Positions 34,842 to 44,151 of a stretch of 64,000 bases of DNA are shown in pieces. Both the position numbers and the translations under genes were made by a program. The notes below the pieces were generated by a model. It was not told where the DNA came from, ran no database searches, and saw nothing but the letters and a program-made list of their open reading frames with translations. Position 1 is the first letter of the stretch. Each line of letters starts with the position of its first letter. Source of the stretch: Oerskovia turbata. GTDB lineage: Bacteria; Actinomycetota; Actinomycetes; Actinomycetales; Cellulomonadaceae. The stretch is taken from the NCBI RefSeq assembly GCF_000718325.1, contig NZ_JOFV01000004.1, positions 1 through 64,000 on the forward strand, written 5' to 3'.

Positions 34842-35569
34842 GGACGGCCTGCCACGTCGAGGGCCTGGGGCAGCGTGAACGCGCCCGCGTACAGGGCCTT
34901 GCCGACGATGGCCCCCTCGACGCCCTCGCCCACGAGCGCGCGCAGCGCCTCGAGGTCCGCGAGGCTCGAGATGCCGCCCGACGCGACGACCGGGGCGTCG
35001 GTGCGCGCGGCGACCTCGCGCAGCAGGTCGATGTTCGGGCCGCGCAGCGTCCCGTCCTTGGTCACGTCGGTCACGACGTAGCGCGAGCACCCGGCCGCGT
35101 CGAGGCGCTCGAGGACCTCCCACAGGTCGCCGCCCTCCTGCGTCCAGCCGCGGGCCGCGAGCGTCGTGCCGCGCACGTCGAGCCCGACCGCGATCGCGTC
35201 GCCGTGCTCGGCGATGACCTTGGCCGTCCACTCGGGGTTCTCGAGAGCCGCGGTGCCGAGGTTCACGCGCGCGCAACCCGTCGCGAGCGCACGGGCCAGG
35301 GACTCGTCGTCCCGGATGCCACCGGAGAGCTCGACCTTGACGTCGAGGCGCGCGACGACGTCGGCCAGGAGCTCGGCGTTCGAGCCGCGACCGAAGGCCG
35401 CGTCGAGGTCCACCAGGTGCACCCACTCGGCACCGCCGGCCTGCCAGTCGAGAGCCGCCGACAGCGGGTCGCCGTACGAGGTCTCCGAGCCCGCCTCCCC
35501 CTGGACGAGGCGCACCGCCTGCCCGGCGGCGACGTCGACGGCGGGCAGCAGGACGAGACGATCGGTCAT
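34838..35569 (-). CDS. hisA: Phosphoribosyl isomerase A (HisA, probably bifunctional PriA)
   Basis: A 243-aa (beta/alpha)8 barrel that isomerises ProFAR in histidine synthesis. In most actinobacteria the same enzyme (PriA) also does the TrpF step. Catalytic aspartates are in [19 protein letters not shown] (general base) and [12 protein letters not shown] (general acid); [11 protein letters not shown] and VASGGISS bind phosphate. ATG 35569 has AAGGACC upstream, 118 nt after hisH. Whether TrpF activity is present depends on the genome lacking trpF, which cannot be seen here. Confidence 0.94.
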   Translation of the reverse strand: MTDRLVLLPAVDVAAGQAVRLVQGEAGSETSYGDPLSAALDWQAGGAEWVHLVDLDAAFGRGSNAELLADVVARLDVKVELSGGIRDDESLARALATGCARVNLGTAALENPEWTAKVIAEHGDAIAVGLDVRGTTLAARGWTQEGGDLWEVLERLDAAGCSRYVVTDVTKDGTLRGPNIDLLREVAARTDAPVVASGGISSLADLEALRALVGEGVEGAIVGKALYAGAFTLPQALDVAGRP

Positions 35570-35687
35570 GAGGTGGTCCTTCCGAGGATTCACGAGTGGG
35601 TGGGTGCACGCGCGGAGCGCGGGCACCGGGTGACGCGATGGGACGGTCGAGCAGCGGGCAGGGCATGCGCCCAGCCCGCACGAGGAG

Positions 35688-36335
35688 TCAGAGCGAACGG
35701 ACCCAGTTCTCCAGGAGGCGGGCACCGGCGTCGCCGGACTTCTCCGGGTGGAACTGCGTCGCGGAGAGCGGACCGTTCTCGACGGCCGCGACGAACCGGC
35801 CCCCGTGGTCGGACCACGTGACGAGCGGGGCGCGGAACGCCGCGCCCACGGGCTCGTCGACGCCGAGCGAGAAGTGGCGGGCCGCGTAGGAGTGCACGAA
35901 GTAGAACCGCTCGTCGGCGATCCCGTCGAACAGCACCGAGCCTTCGGGCACCTCGACGGTGTCCCACCCCATGTGCGGGACGACGGGCGCCTCGAGGCGG
36001 TCGACGATGCCCGGCCACTCGCCGAGCCCCTCGGTGAGGGTGCCGTGCTCGTCACCCTCGTCGAACAGGACCTGCATGCCGACGCAGATGCCGAGCACGG
36101 GACGGCCGCCCGCGAGCCGGCGCTCGACGATCTGGTCGCCGCGCACCGCCTTGAGCCCCGCCATGACGGCGGCGAAGGCCCCGACCCCAGGCACGACCAG
36201 GCCGTCGGCCTCCGACGCGCGCGCACGGTCCGCGGTCAGCTCGACGCGCGCCCCGACGCGCTCGAGCGCGCGCACCGCCGAGCGGACGTTTCCGAAGCCG
36301 TAGTCGAGGACGACGACCGAGGGCCCCTCGCTCAC
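35688..36335 (-). CDS. hisH: Imidazole glycerol phosphate synthase glutaminase subunit
   Basis: A 215-aa class I glutamine amidotransferase that feeds ammonia to HisF. The nucleophile cysteine is in [11 protein letters not shown], with the H and E of the triad in TQFHPEKSG. The N-terminus, [13 protein letters not shown], is typical. GTG 36335 overlaps the stop of the upstream unknown gene by 4 bp. hisF is not in this window. Confidence 0.96.
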   Translation of the reverse strand: MSEGPSVVVLDYGFGNVRSAVRALERVGARVELTADRARASEADGLVVPGVGAFAAVMAGLKAVRGDQIVERRLAGGRPVLGICVGMQVLFDEGDEHGTLTEGLGEWPGIVDRLEAPVVPHMGWDTVEVPEGSVLFDGIADERFYFVHSYAARHFSLGVDEPVGAAFRAPLVTWSDHGGRFVAAVENGPLSATQFHPEKSGDAGARLLENWVRSL

Positions 36336-36940
36336 TTCTTGCGCGCCTTGCGGGCGGAGGCCGTGAGCAGGCGCATGGCCTTCCAGCGCGAGATGTCCGC
36401 GCTGGGCACGACGCCCTGCAGGTCCGCGACGGCCGCCTGGCCCGTCACGAGGTCCTCGAGCTCCTCGGGGGCGCCGCCGAGCACGAGGCCGGGGGCGAGC
36501 GTGTCGCCCTCGACCCCGTCCTCCCAGCGCGTCGCGGTGATCTGCTCGCCGCGCCGCGTGAGGAGGATCAGGGGCACGCCCTTGACGAGCGTCGAGATCG
36601 CGGCTGCGGCCCGCTGCGGGGCGTCGCCCGACCGGTCGCGCAGGACCGCGAGCGCACCGATGCCCGTGGGCACGGCGTCGACCTCGACCTGCGCGATCGA
36701 GCACGCGGCCGCGAGCGGCTCGGCACCCGCGATCTGCGTCACGAGGACCGCGACCTCGGGGTCGGAGGACGGGGTGAGCAGGCTCGAGATGTCGTCCGGG
36801 ATCTCCAGGTCCAGCTCGGGCTCGTCGGCGGGGTTCTGCGGGGTGGTCATGTCGTCCGTCTCGGTCGTCCGCGGGTCGCGGGGGTGATCGCCGTGCTCGG
36901 GCCCGTCGGGCTGAGCGGGGGTGGTCGGCTCGGAGGTCAC
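36332..36940 (-). CDS. Unknown protein inside the histidine operon
   Basis: A 202-aa protein placed between hisB and hisH with 4-bp overlaps at both ends, so it is strictly cotranslated with them. The first 55 residues are acidic, Pro/Thr-rich and probably disordered; an internal ATG (residue 31) could be an alternative start. The rest is a compact alpha/beta domain with [23 protein letters not shown] and [14 protein letters not shown]. It ends in a basic SARKARKK tail. I do not recognise an enzyme motif. Similar proteins seem common at this position in Micrococcales. Confidence 0.7.
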   Translation of the reverse strand: MTSEPTTPAQPDGPEHGDHPRDPRTTETDDMTTPQNPADEPELDLEIPDDISSLLTPSSDPEVAVLVTQIAGAEPLAAACSIAQVEVDAVPTGIGALAVLRDRSGDAPQRAAAAISTLVKGVPLILLTRRGEQITATRWEDGVEGDTLAPGLVLGGAPEELEDLVTGQAAVADLQGVVPSADISRWKAMRLLTASARKARKK

Positions 36941-37536
36941 AGGGCACCCTTGGTCGACGGGATGCCGTCGACCCGGGCGTCGGGCGCCACGGCGAACCGC
37001 AGCGCGCGGGCGAGCGCCTTGAACTGCGCCTCCACGATGTGGTGGGGGTCGCGGCCCGAGAGCACGCGCACATGGATGCAGATGGCCGCGTGGTGCGCGA
37101 TCGACTCGAGCACGTGCCGCGTGAGCGACCCCGTGAAGTGGCCACCGATCAGGTGGTACTCCTGTCCTGCGGGCTCGCCCTCGTGCACGAGGTACGGGCG
37201 GCCCGACACGTCCACGACCGCGAGCGCGAGCGCCTCGTCGAGCGGGACCATGGCGTCGCCGAAGCGCGAGATGCCCGCCTTGTCGCCGAGCGCGATCTTG
37301 AGCGCCTCGCCGATCGTGATCGCGACGTCCTCGACCGTGTGGTGGGCGTCGATGTGCGTGTCACCCGTGGCTTTGACCGTGAGGTCGATGAGCGAGTGCT
37401 TGCCGAGAGCCGTCAGCATGTGGTCGTAGAACGGGACGGTCGTCGAGATGTCCGTCTTGCCGGTCCCGTCGAGGTCCAGCTCGACGAGGACGCTCGACTC
37501 CGACGTCGCGCGCTCGATGCGCGCGGTGCGCTTCAC
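36937..37536 (-). CDS. hisB: Imidazoleglycerol-phosphate dehydratase
   Basis: A 199-aa monofunctional dehydratase. Metal-binding histidine motifs are [29 protein letters not shown] and DPHHIVEA. The length is exact for the family without the phosphatase domain of enterobacteria. GTG 37536 overlaps the hisC stop by 4 bp. Confidence 0.97.
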   Translation of the reverse strand: MKRTARIERATSESSVLVELDLDGTGKTDISTTVPFYDHMLTALGKHSLIDLTVKATGDTHIDAHHTVEDVAITIGEALKIALGDKAGISRFGDAMVPLDEALALAVVDVSGRPYLVHEGEPAGQEYHLIGGHFTGSLTRHVLESIAHHAAICIHVRVLSGRDPHHIVEAQFKALARALRFAVAPDARVDGIPSTKGAL

Positions 37537-38759
37537 AGTCCTGCCACCTCCACCAGGGCGTCCTTGAACGCCGTCATCTCGTGCGGTGTGCCGATCGACA
37601 CCCGCAGCCATCCGTCCGGTCCAGTCTCCCGGATGAGGACGCCTCGATCCAACAGGCCCTGCCAGATCGCGTGGCGGTCCGGGAAGGTGCCGAACAGGAC
37701 GAAGTTCGCGTCGGAGTCGGCGACCCGCAGGGGTTCGCCGTCCAGGGCGGCCGGGCGCTGGGCCCGCAGCCAGGTGACCGTGGCGTCGCGCTCGGCCCGC
37801 AGGTCGTCGACCCGGGCCAGCAGGGACGCCGAGTGCTTGAGCGCCGCGCGCGCGACGGCCTGCGTCGCGGCCGACAGGTGGTACGGCAGGCGGACGACGC
37901 GCAGCGCGTCCACGAGCGGTCGCGCGGCGGCGAGGTATCCCACGCGGGCCCCGGCCAGCGCGAACGCCTTGGACATGGTGCGCGTGACCGCGAGGTTGGG
38001 GTAGCGCTCGAGCAGCTCGAGGGCCGAGGGGACACCTGCGCGACGGAACTCGCCGTACGCCTCGTCGACCACGACGACCGCGGACGTTCCCGGCTCGGCG
38101 CCGTGCGGCGTGACCGCGAGCGCCGCCTCGCACACGGCCTCGACGACCTCGCGTGACAGGGCCGTGCCGGTCGGGTTGTTGGGGCTGGCCAGGAGGATCA
38201 CCGAGGGGGCGTGCGCGACGATCGCGGCGCGCGCCGCGTCGGCGTCGAGCGTGAAGTCCTCCTCACGGCGCCCGGCGACCCAGGTGGTCGAGGTGTCGCG
38301 CGCGTACTCGGGGTACATCGAGTAGGTGGGCGCGAAGGACAACGCGGTGCGCCCTGGGCCGCCGAAGGCCTGTAGCAGGTGCAGCATGATCTCGTTCGAG
38401 CCGTTCGCGGCCCAGACCTGCTCGGGCGCCACGCGCACGCCCGACTCCCCCGCGAGATAGTCGGCGAGGTCCTGCCGAAGCCCCAGGAAGTCGCGGTCCG
38501 GGTAGCGGTTGAGGGTCGCGGCGGCAGCGGCGACGTCGGCGGCGATGGTCGCGACGACCTCGGCCGAGGGCGCGTAGGGGTTCTCGTTGACGTTGAGCAG
38601 GACGGGGACGTCGAGCTGGGGCGCCCCGTACGGCTCGATCCCCGCGTGCTCGGCCCGCACCGGCAGGTGCACCTCGGACGCGGCGTGCGCGCGGGGCTGC
38701 GAGAAGGAGGCACCCGCCTGGGGTGCGCCGTCCGGGGACTCGAGGAGTGGAGTGGTCAC
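37533..38759 (-). CDS. hisC: Histidinol-phosphate aminotransferase
   Basis: A 408-aa PLP class I/II aminotransferase and first gene of the hisCB-x-HA-sseB operon. The Schiff-base lysine is in [25 protein letters not shown] and VVDEAYGEF bind cofactor, and the N-terminal [12 protein letters not shown] is the family mark. The first roughly 30 residues are variable. GTG 38759 lies 6 nt after a TAGACT -10 element and lacks a ribosome-binding site, so the operon mRNA is probably leaderless. hisD is not in this operon but 6.7 kb away. Confidence 0.95.
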   Translation of the reverse strand: MTTPLLESPDGAPQAGASFSQPRAHAASEVHLPVRAEHAGIEPYGAPQLDVPVLLNVNENPYAPSAEVVATIAADVAAAAATLNRYPDRDFLGLRQDLADYLAGESGVRVAPEQVWAANGSNEIMLHLLQAFGGPGRTALSFAPTYSMYPEYARDTSTTWVAGRREEDFTLDADAARAAIVAHAPSVILLASPNNPTGTALSREVVEAVCEAALAVTPHGAEPGTSAVVVVDEAYGEFRRAGVPSALELLERYPNLAVTRTMSKAFALAGARVGYLAAARPLVDALRVVRLPYHLSAATQAVARAALKHSASLLARVDDLRAERDATVTWLRAQRPAALDGEPLRVADSDANFVLFGTFPDRHAIWQGLLDRGVLIRETGPDGWLRVSIGTPHEMTAFKDALVEVAGL

Positions 38760-38765
38760 CAGGAC

Positions 38766-38771
38766 AGTCTA
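38766..38771 (-). promoter_or_regulatory. his operon -10 element (leaderless)
   Basis: TAGACT on the minus strand ends 6 nt before the hisC GTG, with no Shine-Dalgarno sequence. The same hexamer precedes dnaE and the F420-type oxidoreductase gene. Confidence 0.5.
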
Positions 38772-38901
38772 CGAAGCCGTTCGTGCCCGAGCGGTGGACG
38801 TCCGGCAGGCGGGCGGTGAGCCTGCCCGCGGTCGGCGGCCGGCGGCCTGCACGACGGGCGGCGGTCGAGTGACGGCTGGCGCGGTCGGGGCCGGCAGGGT
38901 G

Positions 38902-39459
38902 TCAGGCGGTGACGACGTCGGTCCCGCTGACCGTGACGGCGAGCCGTGGCAGCGGTGAGGGCGCCGGGCCGGCGAGCACGTCGCCCGTGCTGAGGTCGAA
39001 CCGGGACCCGTGGCACGGGCAGTCGAGCTCGCCGTCGCCCGGCGCGACCGTGCAGCCCTGGTGCGTGCAGATCGCGCTGAAGGCCTCGAACGTCCCTTCC
39101 TCGGGCTGGGTCACGAGGTAGGGCGCGCCGTCGACCTGGACCGACACCGCACCGCCCACGGGCACGTCGCCCGTGGCGGTCACCACCGTGCCCGACGGCG
39201 CCGCGGACGTCGCGCTCGTCGCCCCGCCCTCCCCCGTGGTCCCGTCCGCACCACCGCCTCCCCCGCCGCCCGAGCAGGCCGCGAGGACCAGCGCACCGGC
39301 ACCCGTGCCCGCGGAGACGAGGAGCGAGCGCCGCGAGACGAGGTCGCACGCGGGTGCGACCGCCCGTGTGGGGGGCACGGCCTGCGTGAGGGGCGGGGGC
39401 GCCTGGGTCGGGGGCACCTGGGTGGGGGCCGGGGCCACCGGCGTGGTCGAGGTCCTCAT
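38902..39459 (-). CDS. Rieske [2Fe-2S] lipoprotein, Tat-exported
   Basis: A 185-aa protein. After a 38-residue Pro/Thr-rich N-terminus comes a twin-arginine signal ([11 protein letters not shown]43-R44) ending in LVLAAC, so C62 is lipidated. A run of seven glycines follows, then a linker. The Rieske domain has C131-T-H133 and C147-x-x-H150 (CTHQGC, CPCHGS). It is a cofactor-bearing electron carrier on the outer face of the membrane, not the full bc1 Rieske subunit, which has more helices. ATG 39459 has GGAGGG upstream. It is divergent from a small membrane-protein gene. Confidence 0.88.
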   Translation of the reverse strand: MRTSTTPVAPAPTQVPPTQAPPPLTQAVPPTRAVAPACDLVSRRSLLVSAGTGAGALVLAACSGGGGGGGADGTTGEGGATSATSAAPSGTVVTATGDVPVGGAVSVQVDGAPYLVTQPEEGTFEAFSAICTHQGCTVAPGDGELDCPCHGSRFDLSTGDVLAGPAPSPLPRLAVTVSGTDVVTA

Positions 39460-39496
39460 GGTCACCCTCCGCCGTGCGTCCCGGGTCGATCGGTCC

Positions 39497-39506
39497 TTCA
39501 ATTGAA
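39497..39506. promoter_or_regulatory. AT-rich palindrome in the Rieske/membrane-protein divergent region
   Basis: TTCAATTGAA is a perfect 10-bp palindrome and the only AT-rich patch in the 154-bp gap between the divergent genes. It could be an operator or part of a promoter. No regulator is encoded nearby. Confidence 0.3.
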
Positions 39507-39613
39507 GCATCGGGCAACGTGCCGCGCGCGAGCGCGGCGCCGCCCGCCCGGCACGCGCCCCTGCTCGCGCCGGAGCACGCAGCCCGCCTGCCCCCGAGCA
39601 CTCGGAGCACCTC

Positions 39614-40111
39614 ATGGACGCGTCCGGACCTCCTCCCACCGGCGACTCGACCAGCTCGACCGGCTCGACCGCAAGGCGCTCCCCGGCGTCGGGCACCCCG
39701 CCCACACCTCCGCCGCTCCCGCGCGGTGCGTGGCTGCTGCGCGGCGTGACGGCCGCGGGGCTGCTGCTGTCGGCCGACGTGCACCTGTTCCTCTACGTCC
39801 AGGGCTACCAGGACATCGAGGTCGTGGGTCCGTTGTTCCTGCTCAACGCGGTCGCGGGGTTCGCGCTCGGGCTCCTGGTCCTGGTGTGGCGGCACTGGCT
39901 GCCGCTCCTGGGGGCGATCGGCTTCTCGGTCGCGACCCTGGGCGCGTTCTACCTCTCGACGACCGTCGGGTTCTTCGGCGTGAACGAGACGGTCGGCGGG
40001 GTCCAGCAGGTCACGGCCGCGGTCGCCGAGTGGGTCGCGCTCGTCGGCGCGCTGCTGGCGCTCGTGGTCGAACGCCGTCGGGCGCCGGGCCGCTCGCGGA
40101 AGGACGTGTGA
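39614..40111 (+). CDS. Four-helix integral membrane protein, unknown function
   Basis: A 165-aa protein with a Pro/Ser/Thr-rich N-terminus of about 37 residues and four hydrophobic helices (about 40-62, 70-92, 96-118, 130-150). It resembles the DoxX/DUF-type small quinone-linked membrane proteins in layout, with a histidine in the first helix ([10 protein letters not shown]) that might bind haem or quinone, but I cannot assign a family. ATG 39614 follows GGAG. It is divergent from the Rieske gene and 193 nt before adhP. Confidence 0.7.
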   Translation: MDASGPPPTGDSTSSTGSTARRSPASGTPPTPPPLPRGAWLLRGVTAAGLLLSADVHLFLYVQGYQDIEVVGPLFLLNAVAGFALGLLVLVWRHWLPLLGAIGFSVATLGAFYLSTTVGFFGVNETVGGVQQVTAAVAEWVALVGALLALVVERRRAPGRSRKDV

Positions 40112-40304
40112 CCTGGGCGGACACCGCACGTGACGCTCCTCGTCGCCGTGCCGCGCGTTCCCCGGCACTCGCCGGGCACCCGACGGCACGCTCGGATACG
40201 GTCGAGGAGCCGGACATCTTCGGACGCGCAGCGCGTCCCGTCGCGCCTGCCGCGCCCGTCGACGGCTCGAACCACCCCCCGGTGTCCGCTCCTGGAGGAG
40301 AGTC

Positions 40305-41336
40305 ATGAGCACCATGAAGGCAGCCGTCGTCCACACGTTCGCCGCGCCGCTCACGATCGACGACGTCGAGGTCCCCACCCCTGGACCCCACGAAGCGCTC
40401 GTCAAGGTCGACTACACCGGCGTGTGTCACACCGACCTGCACGCCGCCCACGGCGACTGGCCGGTCAAGCCGTCCCCGCCGTTCGTGCCCGGCCACGAGG
40501 GCGTCGGCACCGTCGTGGCCGTCGGCGACCAGGTCACGCGCGTCGCGGTGGGCGACAAGGTCGGCAACGCCTGGCTCTGGAGCGCGTGCGGCGAGTGCGA
40601 GTACTGCGAGACCGGCTGGGAGACCCTCTGCCCGCACCAGAAGAACGGCGGCTACTCGGTCGACGGCTCGTTCGGCCAGTACATGCTCGTCGACTCCCGC
40701 TACGCCCCGATCATCCCCGACGGCGTCGAGGACTCCGCGGTCGGCCCCATCCTGTGCGCAGGCGTCACGGTCTACAAGGGCCTCAAGCAGACCGACACCC
40801 AGCCCGGCGAGTGGGTCCTGATCTCGGGGATCGGCGGTCTGGGGCACATCGCCGTGCAGTACGCCGTGGCGATGGGGCGCCGCGTCGCCGCGGTCGACGT
40901 CGACGACGACAAGCTCGCCCTCGCCCGAAGGCACGGCGCCGAGGTCACGGTCAACGCCGCCACCTCGGCCGACGCCGCGGCCGAGATCCAGGAGAAGACC
41001 GGTGGCGGCGTGCACGGCGCGCTCGTGACGGCCGTCAACGCGCACGCCTTCCCGCAGGCGGTCGGCGCGCTGCGCCGCGGCGGCACGGTGTCCCTCGTGG
41101 GCCTGCCCCCCGAGAAGTTCCCGCTCGACATCTTCACGACGGTCCTGTTCGGCCTCACGGTCCGCGGCTCGATCGTGGGGACCCGCAAGGACATGGCCGA
41201 GGCCCTGGACTTCTTCGCGCGCGGCAAGGTCTCCCCGACCTACACCGTGCGACCGCTCAGCGACGTCAACGACATCTTCAGCGAGATGGAGAGGGGCGCG
41301 ATCGACGGGCGCGTCGTCATGGACATGCGCTCCTGA
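40305..41336 (+). CDS. adhP: Zinc-dependent alcohol dehydrogenase, AdhP type
   Basis: A 343-aa medium-chain NAD-dependent alcohol dehydrogenase, preferring ethanol/propanol-type substrates in the family. Catalytic zinc ligands: C in GVCHTDLHAAHGDWP, H in VPGHEGVG, C in ILCAGVTVYKGLK. Structural zinc: the four cysteines of CGECEYCETGWETLC. The nucleotide fold has GIGGLGHIAVQYA. ATG 40305 has GGAGGAG upstream. It is most likely monocistronic; a short CCCCC/GGGGG hairpin at about 41340-41353 follows the stop. Confidence 0.95.
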   Translation: MSTMKAAVVHTFAAPLTIDDVEVPTPGPHEALVKVDYTGVCHTDLHAAHGDWPVKPSPPFVPGHEGVGTVVAVGDQVTRVAVGDKVGNAWLWSACGECEYCETGWETLCPHQKNGGYSVDGSFGQYMLVDSRYAPIIPDGVEDSAVGPILCAGVTVYKGLKQTDTQPGEWVLISGIGGLGHIAVQYAVAMGRRVAAVDVDDDKLALARRHGAEVTVNAATSADAAAEIQEKTGGGVHGALVTAVNAHAFPQAVGALRRGGTVSLVGLPPEKFPLDIFTTVLFGLTVRGSIVGTRKDMAEALDFFARGKVSPTYTVRPLSDVNDIFSEMERGAIDGRVVMDMRS

Positions 41337-41460
41337 GGACCCCCGGAGGGGGCCGTTGCCCGTCCCCGCCCGTCGTCGAGGGGCCGGTGCGACCGACCGG
41401 ATCGCGTCGGACGCACCGGGCCTCGCCTGTGTACGACCGCGCGCTGTCCCACCCAACGCC

Positions 41461-41466
41461 TACGAT
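41461..41466 (+). promoter_or_regulatory. recQ -10 element (leaderless)
   Basis: TACGAT ends 6 nt before the recQ GTG (41473), with no ribosome-binding site. The identical hexamer and spacing precede hisD. Confidence 0.5.
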
Positions 41467-41472
41467 CGCTGG

Positions 41473-44037
41473 GTGACCTCGTTCCCCCGTGACCAGCACG
41501 ACCCGTACGCCGACCTCCCTCCCGACTTCGCGTCGGAGCCCCCCGCCGACCTCTACGACGAGCCTCCGGTCCCCGACGACGCGGGGGCCGCCCCGGTGCG
41601 CCGTGCCGCTGCTCCTGGCACGACCCCGGCCCCTTCCGCCGGCCAGGTGGACGCGCCGGCAGAGGCGGCCGACTCGGCGTCGTCCGACCCTGCCGCCGAC
41701 GCCGCAGATGCCGCGCGGCTCGCCAAGGTCGCCATGCTGCGCGGGCTCCTCGAGGGCAAGGACCTGCGCGAGGAGGCCGAGGCCGCGCTCCGCACGCTCG
41801 TGGGCCGCGAGGACGCGGCGCTCCGCGACGACCAGTGGCTCGCGATCGAGGCCCTGGTCGCGTTCCGCCGTCGGGCCCTGGTGGTCCAGCGCACCGGCTG
41901 GGGGAAGTCCGCGGTCTACTTCGTCGCGACCTCGCTGCTGCGCTCGCGCGGCGCGGGCCCCACGGTCATCGTCTCGCCGCTGCTCGCCCTGATGCGCGAC
42001 CAGATCTCGGCCGCGGCCCGCGCCGGGATCCGCGCCGTGACGATCAACTCCTCGAACATGACGGAGTGGGACGAGGTGCACGCAGCGATCGCCGCGGGCG
42101 AGGTCGACGTGCTCCTCTGCTCACCCGAGCGGCTCAACAACCCGGGCTTCCGCGACGAGGTGCTCCCCCGGCTCGCAGCGGACGCGGGCCTCGTCGTGAT
42201 CGACGAGGCGCACTGCATCTCCGACTGGGGCCACGACTTCCGCCCCGACTACCGGCGCATCCGCACCCTGCTCGCGGACCTGCCCCCGGGCATCCCCGTG
42301 CTCGCGACGACCGCGACCGCGAACGAGCGCGTCACCGCGGACGTCGCCGAGCAGCTCGGAGTCACGGGGGCGTCGGTCGGTGCGGGAGCCACGGGTGCCG
42401 CAACCGGTGCCCTCGGCGGGCCCCGCGAGGACGTGCTCGTGCTGCGCGGCGGCCTCGACCGCGAGTCGCTGCACCTGGCCGTCCTGAACCTGCCGGACCA
42501 GCCGAGCCGCATCGCGTGGCTCGCCGAGACCCTCCAGGACGTCGACGGCTCGGGGATCGTCTACTGCCTCACGGTCTCGGCCGCCGAGCAGGTCGCGAGC
42601 CAGCTCCGCGCGACCGGGCTGGCCGTTGCCGCGTACACGGGACAGACCGACACGACCGAGCGCGAACAGCTCGAGGCCGACCTCAAGGAGAACCGGGTCA
42701 AGGCGCTCATCGCGACCTCGGCACTCGGCATGGGCTTCGACAAGCCGGACCTCGCGTTCGTCGTGCACCTCGGCGCGCCCTCGTCCCCCATCGCGTACTA
42801 CCAGCAGGTCGGTCGCGCCGGACGTGGCGTCGACAGCGCGGTCGTGGTGCTGCTGCCCGGCGAGGAGGACCGGCGCATCTGGGAGTACTTCGGCTCGCTC
42901 GCGTTCCCCGCCGAGCGTCAGGTCCGCGAGACGCTCGCGGCCCTCGAGGCGGGTGGAGGCACGCAGTCGGTCGCGGCCCTCGAGACGCAGGTCGACCTCA
43001 AGCGCTCGCGCCTGGAGACCATGCTCAAGGTCCTCGACGTCGACGGCGCGGTGCGCCGCGTCAAGGGCGGCTGGGTCTCGACCGGGCAGCCGTGGGTCTA
43101 CGACGCCGACCGGTACGCACGCGTCGAGCAGACCCGGCTCGCGGAGCAGCGCTCCATGATCGACTACGAGGCCACGACCGGCTGCCGCATGGCGTTCCTG
43201 CGCGCGACGCTCGACGACCCCGAGCTCGAACCCGGCTGGACGTGCGGCCGGTGCGACCGCTGCGGCGGCGTCGACCTGCCTGCGGCCCCCGACGCCGAGG
43301 CCGTGTCCGCAGCGCGCGCCGACATGGACCGACCGGGCGTCGAGGTCGTCGCACGACGCCAGTGGCCCACGGGCCTCGACCGCATGGGGCTCGACCTCAA
43401 GGGCCGCCTGTCCCCCGAGGAGCTCGCGTCCCCGGGGCGCGCGGTCGCGCGCCTCGACGGGCTGGGCTGGTCGGGTCCGCTGCGTGAGCTCTTCGCGCCC
43501 GGCGTGCCCGACGGCGAGACGCCCGTCGCGCTGCGGCGCGCGGCCGCACGCGTGCTCGACGAGTGGGACGCGCTGTACGCGGCCGCACCCACCACCGGCG
43601 GCGCCGACGTGGCAGCCGGGGCGCCCGCCGGCGGCGCCGCGACCGCGGAGGGGACGGCCGACGAGTCGGCTCCCGCACGCCGTCTCCTGCTCGACGGCGT
43701 CGTGTCCGTCCGGTCGGCCACGCGCCCCCACCTCGTCCAGCACCTGGCGGGCGGGCTCGCACGCTACCTCGACCGTCCGCTCGTCGGGTCGGTCGGTCCG
43801 GTGCCGGGCCGCGAGCAGCCCGGTCGCCACGACGTGAACTCGGCCATGCGGCTGGCAGGGGTCGTCGAACGGCTGCAGCTCGAGCTGTCCGGGCCCGCTC
43901 GGGCCGGTCTCGCGGGGCGCCGGATCCTCCTGGTCGACGACTACACCGACTCGGGCTGGACCCTCACGGTCGCCGCGCGCCTGCTGCGCCAGGCAGGTGC
44001 CGCCGCGGTCCACCCGTTCGTGCTCGGGGTGCGCTGA
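41473..44037 (+). CDS. recQ: RecQ-family DNA helicase fused to a phosphoribosyltransferase-like domain
   Basis: An 854-aa SF2 3'-5' helicase. Residues 1-80 are an acidic, disordered N-terminus. Walker A is QRTGWGKSAVY (139-149), the DEAH box is VVIDEAHCISDWGHDFRPDYRRI (about 240), and motif VI is QQVGRAGRG (about 446). A zinc site follows, with a cysteine in GCRMAF and three in CGRCDRC (about 590). There is no HRDC domain. Instead the C-terminus (about 690-854) carries LLVDDYTDSGWT, the PRPP-binding loop of phosphoribosyltransferases such as ComF. GTG 41473 is leaderless. Confidence 0.92.
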   Translation: MTSFPRDQHDPYADLPPDFASEPPADLYDEPPVPDDAGAAPVRRAAAPGTTPAPSAGQVDAPAEAADSASSDPAADAADAARLAKVAMLRGLLEGKDLREEAEAALRTLVGREDAALRDDQWLAIEALVAFRRRALVVQRTGWGKSAVYFVATSLLRSRGAGPTVIVSPLLALMRDQISAAARAGIRAVTINSSNMTEWDEVHAAIAAGEVDVLLCSPERLNNPGFRDEVLPRLAADAGLVVIDEAHCISDWGHDFRPDYRRIRTLLADLPPGIPVLATTATANERVTADVAEQLGVTGASVGAGATGAATGALGGPREDVLVLRGGLDRESLHLAVLNLPDQPSRIAWLAETLQDVDGSGIVYCLTVSAAEQVASQLRATGLAVAAYTGQTDTTEREQLEADLKENRVKALIATSALGMGFDKPDLAFVVHLGAPSSPIAYYQQVGRAGRGVDSAVVVLLPGEEDRRIWEYFGSLAFPAERQVRETLAALEAGGGTQSVAALETQVDLKRSRLETMLKVLDVDGAVRRVKGGWVSTGQPWVYDADRYARVEQTRLAEQRSMIDYEATTGCRMAFLRATLDDPELEPGWTCGRCDRCGGVDLPAAPDAEAVSAARADMDRPGVEVVARRQWPTGLDRMGLDLKGRLSPEELASPGRAVARLDGLGWSGPLRELFAPGVPDGETPVALRRAAARVLDEWDALYAAAPTTGGADVAAGAPAGGAATAEGTADESAPARRLLLDGVVSVRSATRPHLVQHLAGGLARYLDRPLVGSVGPVPGREQPGRHDVNSAMRLAGVVERLQLELSGPARAGLAGRRILLVDDYTDSGWTLTVAARLLRQAGAAAVHPFVLGVR

Positions 44038-44087
44038 CGGCACTCACGGCGCTGACGAGATCGGCCGCGCTGCCCACGGCGCACGAG

Positions 44088-44132
44088 AGCGGGGCGCGGA
44101 CCGGAGACCATCTCTCCGGTCCGCGCCCCGCT
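44088..44132. terminator. Bidirectional terminator between recQ and hisD
   Basis: A perfect 20-bp stem (44088-44107 with 44113-44132) with a 5-nt loop lies between two convergent genes. It is the longest perfect hairpin I found in the window. Confidence 0.85.
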
Positions 44133-44151
44133 GTCGTGAGGTGCGGGGCGA

